In this document: positions 16,407 through 25,168 of the stretch, one piece after another
Layout of the letters: each line of letters begins with the position of its first letter
How positions within the stretch are numbered: the stretch's first letter is position 1
Source: Lachnospiraceae bacterium
Lineage (GTDB): Bacteria > Bacillota > Clostridia > Lachnospirales > Lachnospiraceae
NCBI GenBank assembly: GCA_003979345.1
Contig: RYVZ01000026.1
Coordinates: forward strand, 1 to 47,118
Direction: 5' to 3'
Length of the DNA: 47,118 nt
Made by a program: the position numbers and the translations under genes
The notes under the pieces: model-generated
What the model saw: the letters and a program-made list of their open reading frames with translations, nothing else
Told to the model about the DNA's origin: nothing
The model's database searches: none

Positions 16407-16434
16407 CAGTAGATTCAGATAGGAGGTTTGAGCA

Positions 16435-16701
16435 ATGGCTTATACCAAGGCAGCAGCTGACAAGTCCGAAGCGCCTATGAAGAGACGCGGTATCCATAGA
16501 AAGAGAAAAGTTTGTGTATTCTGTGGAAAGGATAATGTGATCGATTATAAGGATACGGCAAAGTTAAAGAGATATGTATCCGAGAGAGGTAAGATTCTTC
16601 CCAGAAGAATTACCGGCAACTGTGCAAAGCATCAGAGAGCACTGACGGTTGCGATCAAACGCGCAAGGCATATTGCGCTTATGCCTTATGCATGTGATTA
16701 A
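16435..16701 (+). CDS. rpsR: 30S ribosomal protein S18
   Basis: This 88-aa S18 starts at ATG 16435 behind aggaggtttgagca. The N-terminal extension is basic. The core VCVFCGKDNVIDYKD...LKRYVSERGKILPRR and the TGNCAKHQRALTVAIKRARHIALMPY ending are canonical. Cysteines at 27/30 (CVFC) and Cys63 are kept, so this is the Cys-containing (C+) form of S18. It is the last gene before a strong terminator. Confidence 0.98.
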   Translation: MAYTKAAADKSEAPMKRRGIHRKRKVCVFCGKDNVIDYKDTAKLKRYVSERGKILPRRITGNCAKHQRALTVAIKRARHIALMPYACD

Positions 16702-16742
16702 GAACTGCGTTGTGATTCTTTGAAAGTGACAGTCAGGTTTTC

Positions 16743-16774
16743 AAAAGACTTCCGCTTCGGCGGGAGTCTTTCTT
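16743..16774 (+). terminator. Rho-independent terminator after rpsR
   Basis: Stem aagacttccgc pairs with gcgggagtctt (one G-T pair) around a UUCG tetraloop (16756-16759), followed by T residues. Confidence 0.9.
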
Positions 16775-16918
16775 GTATCATAAGAAAGATTATGGGAAAT
16801 GATACAATATCTATCCCGTTCTTTCGCGATAATCCACTATATTATGCTATGGAAGTTCTGATGAAATAATGTTATACTAGAACGGTATAGGCATAGTACA
16901 TACCAGAGGGGAAAGTAA

Positions 16919-18970
16919 ATGGGTACAAATAAGATACGGCTTAAGGGCCGTTTGAGGACATATATGCAGTCCACGCTGCTTCTTGGCGTGCTGCTTGTCT
17001 TTGTAAATATCATTATTTATATGATCAATGTGACCGCGGGGGTCGTGCTCTCCGCGTTTGTTGTAACCTATTTTATCATTGTGGCACTTTTAATGAACTA
17101 TAATAAGCCCATCATCATGAATGAGATGATCAGCTTTGCAACACAGTACGGGCAGATACAAAAACAGCTCTTGCGCGAATTGGAGCTGCCACATGCGCTG
17201 TTGGACGAAAACGGAAAAATTATATGGACAAATGAATGCTTTGAAGATGTAACACATAAGGAAAAGGGTTACCGCAAATCTGTCTGGACCGTATTTCCGA
17301 CACTGACATTGGACAAGCTTCCTCAAAAAGAAGATACGGCACAGGAAACGATCGAGCATGAGGGAAGCGTTTATGATGTGCGGATGAAGAAAGTCTCACT
17401 GCGGGAGATGGCAGCGAACAGTGATATTGTATCGGGCAGAACCTATGACGGCTATTTGATCGCAATTTATCTGTTTGATGAAACGGCCCTGCGCATTGCG
17501 CTGCAGGAAAATGATAATCAGTCGCTTGCAGTCGGAATGATCTACCTTGACAATTACGACGAGGCGCTGGAAAGCATTGAGGAAGTACGAAGATCTCTTT
17601 TGACGGCGCTGATCGAACGAAAGATCAACAAATACATTTCAGCGTTGGACGGTATTGTAAAAAGACTGGAAAAAGACAAATACCTGATCGTGTTACGAAA
17701 AAAGTCCGTACAGCAGTTGAAGGAACAGCGTTTTGATCTGCTGGAGGATGTCAAGACCGTGAATATCGGCAATGAAATGGCGGTTACGTTAAGTATCGGG
17801 GTCGGACTGGACGGACTGACCTATGCGCAGGATTATGAATTTTCAAGGACCGCAATCGATTTAGCACTCGGAAGAGGCGGGGATCAGGCGGTTGTCAAGA
17901 CGCCGGAGACCGTTTCTTATTATGGCGGCAAGAGCCAGCAGGTTGAAAAGAGTACGCGCGTAAAAGCAAGAGTGAAAGCACATGCGTTAGAAGAGATCAT
18001 CAGTGCTAAGGATCAGGTGCTTGTCATGGGGCACCGCCTGAGCGATGTTGACAGCTTTGGCGCCGCTGTCGGCATTGCTTGCATTGCCAAGGCACTTGAA
18101 CGGAAAGCGCGGATCGTATTAGATGATGTGACGACATCCCTGCAGCCGCTTGTAGATCGTTACCGGGGGCATTCGGAATTTGAGGAAGATACGATCATAT
18201 CGGGGCAGCAGGCATTAGAATATGCGGATGATAACACGGTGCTGGTCATTGTGGATGTCAATAAGCCGAGTATTACGGAATGTCCGGAACTGCTGCATTA
18301 CTGCAAGTCCATTGTGGTGCTGGACCATCACAGGCAGGGTGCGGAAGTGATCGAAAATGCCACTCTTTCCTATGTGGAGCCTTATGCGTCAAGCGCGTGT
18401 GAAATGGTAGCAGAGATCCTGCAATATGTCGGCGACAATGTGAAAGTGCGCAGTGTTGAGGCGGACTGCCTCTACGCGGGTATCGTGGTGGATACCAATA
18501 ACTTTATGAGCAAGACCGGTGTGCGGACATTTGAAGCAGCGGCATTCCTGCGTCGCAGCGGTGCAGACGTTACGCGTGTGCGGAAGATGTTCCGGGAAGA
18601 TGAAACGGAATACAAAGCAAAGGCAGAGGCGGTGCGTCAGGTGGAGATCGTTCATGGCAGTTATGCCATATCTGTCTGCCCGTCGCAGGGGCTTCAAAGC
18701 CCGACCATTGTCGGTGCGCAGGCGGCAAATGAGCTGCTTAACATTATTGGGATCAAGGCAAGCTTTGTATGCAGCGATTATCAGAATAAAATTTATATCA
18801 GTGCACGTTCCATTGATGAGGTGAATGTGCAGATTATTATGGAACGTCTTGGCGGCGGCGGTCATATGAACATGGCGGGCGCACAGCTTGAAAATGTAGA
18901 TATGGCAGGAGCGATCGCAAAGATCAAGGAAACGTTGGATACGATGATAGGGGAAGGGGATATAGTGTGA
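16919..18970 (+). CDS. gdpP: Cyclic-di-AMP phosphodiesterase GdpP
   Basis: This 683-aa membrane protein hydrolyses the second messenger c-di-AMP. Two transmembrane helices (~15-60) are followed by a PAS-like domain (~75-185), a degenerate GGDEF domain (~185-330, no GGDEF motif) and a C-terminal DHH/DHHA1 phosphodiesterase. Metal-binding motifs are visible: GHRLSDVDSFGAAVG near 370, VIVDVNKPS near 445, VVLDHHRQG near 468 and GGGGHMNMAG near 645. ATG 16919 follows gaggggaaag. A possible -10 (TATACT, 16873-16878) lies upstream, and an rpsR terminator precedes it. The order gdpP-rplI-dnaB is conserved in Firmicutes. Confidence 0.97.
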   Translation: MGTNKIRLKGRLRTYMQSTLLLGVLLVFVNIIIYMINVTAGVVLSAFVVTYFIIVALLMNYNKPIIMNEMISFATQYGQIQKQLLRELELPHALLDENGKIIWTNECFEDVTHKEKGYRKSVWTVFPTLTLDKLPQKEDTAQETIEHEGSVYDVRMKKVSLREMAANSDIVSGRTYDGYLIAIYLFDETALRIALQENDNQSLAVGMIYLDNYDEALESIEEVRRSLLTALIERKINKYISALDGIVKRLEKDKYLIVLRKKSVQQLKEQRFDLLEDVKTVNIGNEMAVTLSIGVGLDGLTYAQDYEFSRTAIDLALGRGGDQAVVKTPETVSYYGGKSQQVEKSTRVKARVKAHALEEIISAKDQVLVMGHRLSDVDSFGAAVGIACIAKALERKARIVLDDVTTSLQPLVDRYRGHSEFEEDTIISGQQALEYADDNTVLVIVDVNKPSITECPELLHYCKSIVVLDHHRQGAEVIENATLSYVEPYASSACEMVAEILQYVGDNVKVRSVEADCLYAGIVVDTNNFMSKTGVRTFEAAAFLRRSGADVTRVRKMFREDETEYKAKAEAVRQVEIVHGSYAISVCPSQGLQSPTIVGAQAANELLNIIGIKASFVCSDYQNKIYISARSIDEVNVQIIMERLGGGGHMNMAGAQLENVDMAGAIAKIKETLDTMIGEGDIV

Positions 18971-19059
18971 TAAATTATCACACACAAATTTGTGTCGGAG
19001 CCACAAATTTGAATCGCAGAGCCGAATATGATATTCGGTTCGGTGCCTACGCAAATATG
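18965..19059 (+). repeat. Cluster of short inverted repeats between gdpP and rplI
   Basis: In ~95 bases there are three hairpins. The first is gtgtgata/tatcacac (18965-18983, covering the gdpP stop). The second is the perfect 14-base palindrome acacaaatttgtgt (18982-18995), with cacaaatttg repeated at 19002-19011. The third is ccgaata/tattcgg (19022-19038). A gcc...ggc segment just before the rplI ribosome site may form another. It could be a structured rplI leader or a small repeat insertion; the purpose is unknown. Confidence 0.6.
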
Positions 19060-19079
19060 CTCCGGCAAGGAGGATTTTC

Positions 19080-19526
19080 ATGAAAATTATTTTACAGCAG
19101 GATGTTAAGGCACTGGGGAAAAAGGGAGATCTCGTCGAGGTCAGCGACGGTTATGCGCGTAATTATATATTGCCGAAAAAGATTGGTGTGGAGGCGAATA
19201 ATGCCAGTATCAACGATCTGAAATTAAGAAAAGCGCATGAGGAAAAGATTGCAGCGGAGAATCTGGCGCACGCGCAGGAGCTGAAAAAAGAACTGGAGGA
19301 TAAGCTGATCGCGGTCTCCATTAAGGCAGGGGAAGGCGGTAAAACATTTGGTGCCGTGACGGGCAGGGAAATCGCGCAGGCTGCCAAAGAACAGTATGGA
19401 TATGACATTGATAAAAAGAAGATCGTCCTGAAAGAATCCATTAAGAATTTTGGAACCTATGAGATTCCGCTAAAGCTGCATCCTAAAGTGACGGCAGTCT
19501 TGCGCGTACAGGTGAGTGAGAAGTAG
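19080..19526 (+). CDS. rplI: 50S ribosomal protein L9
   Basis: This 148-aa L9 starts at ATG 19080 behind aaggagg. The N-terminal RNA-binding domain (MKIILQQDVKALGKKGDLVEVSDGYARNYILPK) is joined by a long helix to the C-terminal domain (GGKTFGAVTGREIA, LHPKVTAVLRVQV). It binds domain V of 23S rRNA near the L1 stalk. It follows gdpP and precedes dnaB, whose start lies 19 bases after its stop. Confidence 0.98.
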   Translation: MKIILQQDVKALGKKGDLVEVSDGYARNYILPKKIGVEANNASINDLKLRKAHEEKIAAENLAHAQELKKELEDKLIAVSIKAGEGGKTFGAVTGREIAQAAKEQYGYDIDKKKIVLKESIKNFGTYEIPLKLHPKVTAVLRVQVSEK

Positions 19527-19545
19527 AGACAAAGGAGAAGGACAA

Positions 19546-20910
19546 TTGGCGGATCTGGGTGAAGCCCTGTTAAAAAGAGTATTACCGCATAGCATTGAGG
19601 CGGAGCAGTCTGTCATCGGTTCTATGCTGATGGATAAGGACGCGATCGTGGCGGCGTCTGAGATACTGACGGGTGAAGATTTCTATGGAAGACAATATGG
19701 CATCGTATTTGAGGCGATGGTGGAGCTTCATGATGAGGCGAAGCCGGTCGACACAGTGACCCTCCAAAATCGCTTAAAGGAAAAGGATGTACCGCCCGAG
19801 GTTAGCTCTTTAGAGTTTATCAAAGATATCTTAAATATTGTGCCGACGTCCGCAAACGTGAAGTATTATGCGAACATCGTAGCAGAGAAAGCATTGCTCC
19901 GCAGACTCATTAAGACGAACGAGGAGATTGCGAATACCTGTTATGTCGGCAGGGAACCGGTTGAGGATATTTTGGCCGAGACGGAAAAAAAGATATTTCA
20001 GATCGTGCAGAACCGCAATGTGGGAGACTATGTGCCGATCAGACAGGTCGTTGCCGATGCACTGCGCAAGATTGAGATTGCATCCCATAATAAAGGAGCA
20101 GTGACGGGAGTTGCCACAGGCTTTGCCGATCTGGATTACAGGACAGCGGGAATGCAACCTTCGGATCTGATCCTGATCGCGGCAAGACCTTCCATGGGAA
20201 AGACCGCATTCGCGTTAAACATTGCAGAATATGTGGCATTTCGTTCCAATCAGACAGTTGCCATCTTCAGTCTGGAAATGTCGAAGGAACAGCTTGTCAA
20301 TCGCCTTTTTTCCTTGGAATCACGCGTGGATGCGCAGAGGCTGAGGACCGGAGGGCTGGACGATAACGACTGGGAGCGCCTGATCGAATCCGCAGCGGTG
20401 ATCGGAAAATCGAAGCTGATCATTGACGACACGCCGGGAATTAGCGTTCCGGAACTGAGAAGTAAATGCCGCAAATACAAATTGGAGCATAATCTACAGA
20501 TGATCATGATCGATTATTTACAGCTGATGAGTGCGAGCGGAAGGGGCAGCGATTCGAGGCAGCAGGAAATTTCTGAAATATCGCGCTCACTGAAAGCACT
20601 TGCGAGGGAGCTTCAGGTTCCGGTGATCGCATTGTCACAGCTAAGCCGTGCCGTAGAGCAGCGTCCGGATCACAGACCGATGCTATCCGATCTGCGCGAG
20701 TCGGGTGCGATCGAGCAGGATGCCGATGTCGTCATGTTTATTTACCGGGATGATTATTACAATAAAGATACGGAGATGAAAAATATTGCGGAGATCATCA
20801 TTGCCAAGCAGAGAAACGGTCCGATTGGAACCGTGAATCTGGTGTGGCTGCCGGAGTATACGAAATTTGCCAATATGGAACGCGGCGATTTTCGCAGTCG
20901 GCAGGAATAA
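19546..20910 (+). CDS. dnaB: Replicative DNA helicase DnaB
   Basis: This 454-aa hexameric helicase unwinds DNA at the replication fork. The start was taken as TTG 19546, eight bases after aggag (19533-19537); the GTG at 19516 inside rplI has no ribosome site. The N-terminal domain carries PHSIEAEQSVIGSML. The RecA-like domain has Walker A ARPSMGKTAFA (~residue 215), MIDYLQLM (Walker B), SQLSRAVEQRPDHRP and DLRESGAIEQDADVVMFIYR. Length is normal and no intein is present. It is followed by a terminator. Confidence 0.97.
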   Translation: MADLGEALLKRVLPHSIEAEQSVIGSMLMDKDAIVAASEILTGEDFYGRQYGIVFEAMVELHDEAKPVDTVTLQNRLKEKDVPPEVSSLEFIKDILNIVPTSANVKYYANIVAEKALLRRLIKTNEEIANTCYVGREPVEDILAETEKKIFQIVQNRNVGDYVPIRQVVADALRKIEIASHNKGAVTGVATGFADLDYRTAGMQPSDLILIAARPSMGKTAFALNIAEYVAFRSNQTVAIFSLEMSKEQLVNRLFSLESRVDAQRLRTGGLDDNDWERLIESAAVIGKSKLIIDDTPGISVPELRSKCRKYKLEHNLQMIMIDYLQLMSASGRGSDSRQQEISEISRSLKALARELQVPVIALSQLSRAVEQRPDHRPMLSDLRESGAIEQDADVVMFIYRDDYYNKDTEMKNIAEIIIAKQRNGPIGTVNLVWLPEYTKFANMERGDFRSRQE

Positions 20911-20937
20911 AAAGAACGTTCCGCGAACACAGGACAC

Positions 20938-20974
20938 AAAAGAGAATTTTCCAACAGGGAGATTCTCTTTTTTT
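20938..20974 (+). terminator. Rho-independent terminator after dnaB
   Basis: Stem aaaagagaat (20938-20947) pairs with attctctttt (20962-20971) and is followed by more T residues. Confidence 0.85.
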
Positions 20975-21062
20975 ATATGCGCAGTCCCGTGCAGGGGAGG
21001 ATGATTCTTCCCCGCGCGGTTGCAACAGAACATGTTTCATGGAATCAAAAAGGAGGACAAGC

Positions 21063-21977
21063 ATGAATTATTATCAAATTGCCGACGCGGCAAAAAAAGT
21101 GAATGTGGAAAGCCATGTTCTGAGGTACTGGGAAGATGAATTGCAGCTGCCTATTGAGCGCAATAAGCAGGGGCACAGACTTTATACGGATGAAGATCTG
21201 AGCAGATTTTTGTATATCAAGGAACTAAAGAAGGAGGGATTACAGCTGAGAGCGATCCGCACGAAAGTACATATGAGGGATGAGCAGCGCGGAAGCGGGA
21301 GTTCCGGGCAGGCACCGTCTGCGGGTACATACAGAGAGGCGCAGGCAGACAGGACTTTGCCGGATAAAGGGGACGAGAAAAAGGCAGGAGATACAGAAAC
21401 GGATAAATGGGATAAAAAGCAGGCAATGGAGGCTGATACCTCGCAGAAAACCAAAGAAAAGCAGCTGCCAAAATGCAAGGATTCAGCAGATCATTCTGTG
21501 CAGGCGGAAGAAGAAAAAACGAGAAAGGCGGCGAGACTCTGCATGATGCTGCAGCAAATGGTCGTGACGGCAGTGCATGAGGAAAATGAAGGACTTTTGC
21601 GAGAAATCAAGAAAGGGGTTGCCGAGACAGTGTCGAAGGAGATGAATTACCAATTCAGCATACAGGAACAGCGGGAGGAAGAGCATTACAAAAAACTGGA
21701 TGAAATACTGCGGGAACGTGAGCGGAGAAACCGGATGACGATGACGGACCGAAAAAGGATGAAGAAAGAACGGCAGAAGGCAGAAAAGGAAAAGCAAGGT
21801 GCAGAAAAGGAGAGCGCGCGCCGTGAAAAAGAAAAAATGAAGCAGGAGAAGGAAAATGCGCGGCACGAAAAAGAAAAGATACGACAGATGAAAGCCCGCA
21901 GCAAAAAGGAGAAAAAGCAGCCGCGCAGAAACCTGTTTGACACAAGCGACAAAAACGGGCAGGAGCAGCGTGCTTAA
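21063..21977 (+). CDS. MerR-type DNA-binding protein with long charged coiled-coil tail
   Basis: This 304-aa protein starts at ATG 21063 behind aaggagg; an upstream extension of the frame is spurious. Residues 1-70 form a MerR winged helix (MNYYQIADAAKKVNVESHVLRYWEDE, YTDEDLSRFLYIKELKKEG). From ~80 to the end it is almost entirely hydrophilic; the last ~120 residues are Lys/Glu/Arg/Gln-rich and likely coiled coil. The usual short MerR dimer helix and effector domain are not visible, so it may be structural or chromosome-associated rather than a classic activator. It sits alone between the dnaB terminator and the fabH promoter, only 4 bases before the latter's -35 box. Confidence 0.8.
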   Translation: MNYYQIADAAKKVNVESHVLRYWEDELQLPIERNKQGHRLYTDEDLSRFLYIKELKKEGLQLRAIRTKVHMRDEQRGSGSSGQAPSAGTYREAQADRTLPDKGDEKKAGDTETDKWDKKQAMEADTSQKTKEKQLPKCKDSADHSVQAEEEKTRKAARLCMMLQQMVVTAVHEENEGLLREIKKGVAETVSKEMNYQFSIQEQREEEHYKKLDEILRERERRNRMTMTDRKRMKKERQKAEKEKQGAEKESARREKEKMKQEKENARHEKEKIRQMKARSKKEKKQPRRNLFDTSDKNGQEQRA

Positions 21978-21981
21978 GGTC

Positions 21982-22010
21982 TTGACAAAGAGTGGAAATC
22001 TTTATATACT
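21982..22010 (+). promoter_or_regulatory. Consensus sigma-A promoter of the fab-acc operon
   Basis: TTGACA (21982-21987), exactly 17 bases, TATACT (22005-22010). The -10 box overlaps the palindrome at 22008-22024. Confidence 0.88.
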
Positions 22011-22024
22011 TTGAATGTCAAAGT
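22008..22024. promoter_or_regulatory. FabT-like operator on the fabH promoter
   Basis: ACTTTGA-ATG-TCAAAGT is a perfect 7-3-7 palindrome overlapping the last bases of the -10 box. TTTGA-N3-TCAAA matches the operator type of the MarR-family regulator FabT of Gram-positive fatty-acid clusters. It is placed to repress the operon when bound. No fabT gene is in the window. Confidence 0.7.
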
Positions 22025-22115
22025 AATTGAATGCTGGAAGAAGCAAGCACCTTTTGAGGAACACTGGTATTTTCAGTGAGGATTGTGAGTAAACAGAGGA
22101 GCAGCGGGGGCGTAT

Positions 22116-23099
22116 ATGAAAGGAAAAATATGCGGGACGGGTGCGTATGTGCCTGCAAATCGCATGGATAACGATCAGATTGCCGCGTTTGTGGATACAA
22201 ACGATGAGTGGATAAAGGAACGCACGGGCGTATGGGCAAGGCATATTGCGTCCGGATCTGAGACGACGGTCTCGATGGCATGCATGGCGGGCAGACGCGC
22301 TCTGGAAGATGCCGGAATAACGGCGGCGGAGATCGATCTGCTGATCGTGTCAACGACGTCTTCGAATCTCATTCTGCCCTGCACGGCATGTGAGGTGCAG
22401 AAAGAACTGGGTGCGGAGCATGCGACCTGTTTTGACTTAAGTGCGGCATGCACGGGATTCTTACTTGCCTACAGTACTGCACTTGCCTATCTGAACTGTG
22501 GCGTTTACCATACGGCGCTTTTGATCGGCAGTGAGTGTCTTTCCAATCTGATGGACTGGAGGGACCGGGGTACCTGCATTCTGTTTGGCGACGGTGCGGG
22601 CGCGGTCGTGCTGAGAGGCACGGAAGGGGAAATGGCTCTGCCGGCGGCCCATTCCGAAGGGGCGAAGGGAGATGCGCTTGTCTGCAAGAGCCGTCATGAC
22701 TGGAGCAATCTACATGATGAGAGCGGAGCACAGGCGATGCAGGATAAAGAGCACCGGATCGGTATGGACGGGCAGGCAGTATTCCGGTTTGCGTTAAAGA
22801 GAGTGCCGGAGGTCATCGCGGAAGTGCTTGAGAAAAACCATTTACATAAAGAAGATATCACATTTTATATTTTACATCAGGCAAATAGAAGAATCGTAGA
22901 GGCAGTCGCAAAGCGGCTGGAGGAACCGATCGAAAAATTCCCGATGAATATGCAGGAATACGGCAACACATCTTCTGCAAGTATCCCGATTCTGCTTGAC
23001 GAACTGAATCGGAGCGGAACGCTGCACAGAGGAGACAAGCTTGTGATGGCGGGTTTTGGAGCGGGACTTACATGGGGTGCGGCTGTTGTGGAGTGGTAA
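22116..23099 (+). CDS. fabH: Beta-ketoacyl-ACP synthase III
   Basis: This 327-aa condensing enzyme starts fatty-acid synthesis by joining acetyl-CoA (or a branched acyl-CoA) with malonyl-ACP. The catalytic triad is visible: Cys112 (SAACTGF), His254 (ILHQANRR) and Asn284 (YGNTSSASIP). GDGAGAVVL and GFGAGLTWG are also typical. Length is normal. It is the first gene of the fab-acc operon, with a ~95-base leader after a consensus promoter bearing a FabT-like palindrome. ATG 22116 is preceded only by a weak gggg site. Confidence 0.97.
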   Translation: MKGKICGTGAYVPANRMDNDQIAAFVDTNDEWIKERTGVWARHIASGSETTVSMACMAGRRALEDAGITAAEIDLLIVSTTSSNLILPCTACEVQKELGAEHATCFDLSAACTGFLLAYSTALAYLNCGVYHTALLIGSECLSNLMDWRDRGTCILFGDGAGAVVLRGTEGEMALPAAHSEGAKGDALVCKSRHDWSNLHDESGAQAMQDKEHRIGMDGQAVFRFALKRVPEVIAEVLEKNHLHKEDITFYILHQANRRIVEAVAKRLEEPIEKFPMNMQEYGNTSSASIPILLDELNRSGTLHRGDKLVMAGFGAGLTWGAAVVEW

Positions 23100-23187
23100 G
23101 GAATTGCTAAAAAAATAACTTTTAACAATAATCACCCATAATAGAAACAAAAGAAAACAGATACACCGTTAGAAGGAGGCATCAATT

Positions 23188-24126
23188 ATGCAGACAGAGA
23201 TCACAAAGCTCTTGGGAATTGAATACCCGATCATTCAGGGCGGTATGGCATGGGTTGCGGAGCATCACCTTGCTGCCGGCGTTTCCGAGGCAGGGGGCTT
23301 AGGCCTGATCGGCGCGGCGGCAGCGCCCGCAGAGTGGGTGCGGGAACAGATACGGGAGGCGAAAAAACTTACGGATAAGCCGTTCGGCGTCAACATCATG
23401 TTGATGAGCCCGTATGCTGCGGACGTAGCAAAGGTGGTTGCCGAGGAAGGTGTGAAGGTCGTGACGACCGGAGCGGGAAACCCGGAAGAATATATGGATA
23501 TGTGGAAGGCGGCAGGCGTGAAAGTCATTCCGGTCGTAGCTTCCGTTGCGCTGGCAAAACGTATGGCACGCAGCGGCGCGGATGCAGTCGTGGCCGAGGG
23601 GTGCGAAGCGGGCGGTCATATCGGCGAGACCACAACAATGGCGCTAGTTCCTCAAGTTGTTGACGCTGTGGATATTCCGGTCATTGCGGCAGGCGGCATT
23701 GCGGACGGCAGGGGAATTGCCGCCGCATTTATGCTTGGCGCGCGCGCCGTGCAGTTGGGTACGGTCTTTGTTACGGCAAAGGAAGCGCAGGTACATGCCA
23801 ATTATAAGGAGCGTATCATAAAAGCGAAAGATATTGATACGCGTGTCACCGGAAGAACGACGGGGCACCCCGTGCGCGCGCTGCGGAACGACATGACAAA
23901 GAAATATCTGGAGCTCGAAGCGGCAGGAGCCGGTCTGGAGGAATTGGAGCATATCACAGTGGGGAGTCTCCGTGCGGCTGTCGTCGATGGTGACGTTAAG
24001 AACGGTACGATCATGGCGGGCCAGATCGCGGGACTCGTGAAAAAAGAAGAAACCTGTAAGGAGCTGATCGGGCGGCTCGTGCAGGAGACGGACAAGCTGA
24101 TAAAAGGAGCGGGATTCTATGAGTAA
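23188..24126 (+). CDS. fabK: Enoyl-ACP reductase II (FMN-dependent)
   Basis: This 312-aa flavoprotein should reduce enoyl-ACP to acyl-ACP with NAD(P)H in each elongation round. It resembles nitronate monooxygenase/FabK: LGIEYPIIQGGMAWVAEHHLAAGVSEAGGLG at the start, FGVNIMLMSP, AEGCEAGGHIGETTTMALVPQV, PVIAAGGIADGRG and GARAVQLGTVF. FabK is the triclosan-tolerant alternative to FabI. ATG 23188 follows aaggagg. The 88-base gap after fabH is too small for acpP, which often sits here. It overlaps fabD by 8 bases. Confidence 0.96.
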   Translation: MQTEITKLLGIEYPIIQGGMAWVAEHHLAAGVSEAGGLGLIGAAAAPAEWVREQIREAKKLTDKPFGVNIMLMSPYAADVAKVVAEEGVKVVTTGAGNPEEYMDMWKAAGVKVIPVVASVALAKRMARSGADAVVAEGCEAGGHIGETTTMALVPQVVDAVDIPVIAAGGIADGRGIAAAFMLGARAVQLGTVFVTAKEAQVHANYKERIIKAKDIDTRVTGRTTGHPVRALRNDMTKKYLELEAAGAGLEELEHITVGSLRAAVVDGDVKNGTIMAGQIAGLVKKEETCKELIGRLVQETDKLIKGAGFYE

Positions 24127-25039
24127 ACTGGCATTCATTTACCCCGGACAGGGAGCACAGACAGCAGGAATGGGCGCTGATTTTTATGAGAATAGCGAAA
24201 CTGCGCGCGAATTATTTGACGCGGCTTCCGAAGCGGTGTCGCTTGACATGAAAGAATTATGCTTCACGCCCAATGACCGGCTTGACCTGACGGAATATAC
24301 GCAGGCAGCGATGGTTACGACCTGTCTGGCGATCACCCGGGTGCTGACGGAGCGGGGAATGAAGCCGGATATAGCGGCGGGATTGAGTCTCGGCGAATAT
24401 TGTGCGATCGCGGCGGCAGGAGGCATGCAGGAGCTGGACGCGATCCGTCTTGTGAGAAAGCGCGGCATTCTCATGCAGAATACCGTGCCTGCCGGCGAGG
24501 GTGCTATGTGCGCAGTCATTGCAATGGCAGCGGACGAAATTGAACGTATCATAGGAGGCATGGAGGATGTGTCCGTTGCCAACTATAACTGCCCGGGGCA
24601 GATCGTGATCACCGGAAAAACAAAAGCGGTTGAGGAAGCGGCTGTCAGACTGAAAGAGGGCGGTGCAAAACGGACGGTTATGCTGAATGTGAGCGGACCG
24701 TTCCATTCAAAGCTGCTTCTTCCGGCAGGGGAACAGCTTGCGGCCGAGATGGAGCCTATGGTTTTTTCCGCGCTGCAGATTCCGTATGTCACGAATGTGA
24801 CGGCGAAAACGGTCACGGATATCGGAGAGAGCAAAGGACTGCTGGCGCAGCAGGTGAGCGCGCCGGTGCGCTGGCAGCAGAGCATGGAACATATGATCGC
24901 CGAAGGCGTCGATACGTTTGTGGAGATCGGACCAGGAAAGACGCTGGAAGGGTTTTTGAAAAAAATTGACAAAGAAAAACGGGTACTGCACGCCTCCGTA
25001 TGGGAGGATGTTGATAAGCTTGTGCAGGAGCTTTCCTAA
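24119..25039 (+). CDS. fabD: Malonyl-CoA:ACP transacylase
   Basis: This 306-aa enzyme loads malonyl from CoA onto acyl carrier protein. The start ATG 24119 overlaps the end of fabK. Motifs are FIYPGQGAQTAGMG (6-19), the nucleophile Ser90 in GLSLGEY, the catalytic His196 in SGPFHSKL, and VEIGPGKTLEGF near the end. It is 129 bases before fabG; that gap contains two near-repeats around ggatacttt but no gene. Confidence 0.97.
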   Translation: MSKLAFIYPGQGAQTAGMGADFYENSETARELFDAASEAVSLDMKELCFTPNDRLDLTEYTQAAMVTTCLAITRVLTERGMKPDIAAGLSLGEYCAIAAAGGMQELDAIRLVRKRGILMQNTVPAGEGAMCAVIAMAADEIERIIGGMEDVSVANYNCPGQIVITGKTKAVEEAAVRLKEGGAKRTVMLNVSGPFHSKLLLPAGEQLAAEMEPMVFSALQIPYVTNVTAKTVTDIGESKGLLAQQVSAPVRWQQSMEHMIAEGVDTFVEIGPGKTLEGFLKKIDKEKRVLHASVWEDVDKLVQELS

Positions 25040-25168
25040 GAAAGCGCTGATAAAGATATCTTTTCTTACGGGACTTTGGCGGAAGGGATACTTTGGCGTA
25101 AAGGATACTTTAGCGGGCAGCGCGGAGGCTGTCGGTATGATCACAGATAAGGGACAGGAGAGAGTGAA

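Noticed and set aside
25040..25168. Possible small gene between fabD and fabG
   Set aside because: The open frame there begins inside fabD, has no ribosome site and resembles nothing; the spacer is too short for acpP or fabZ.
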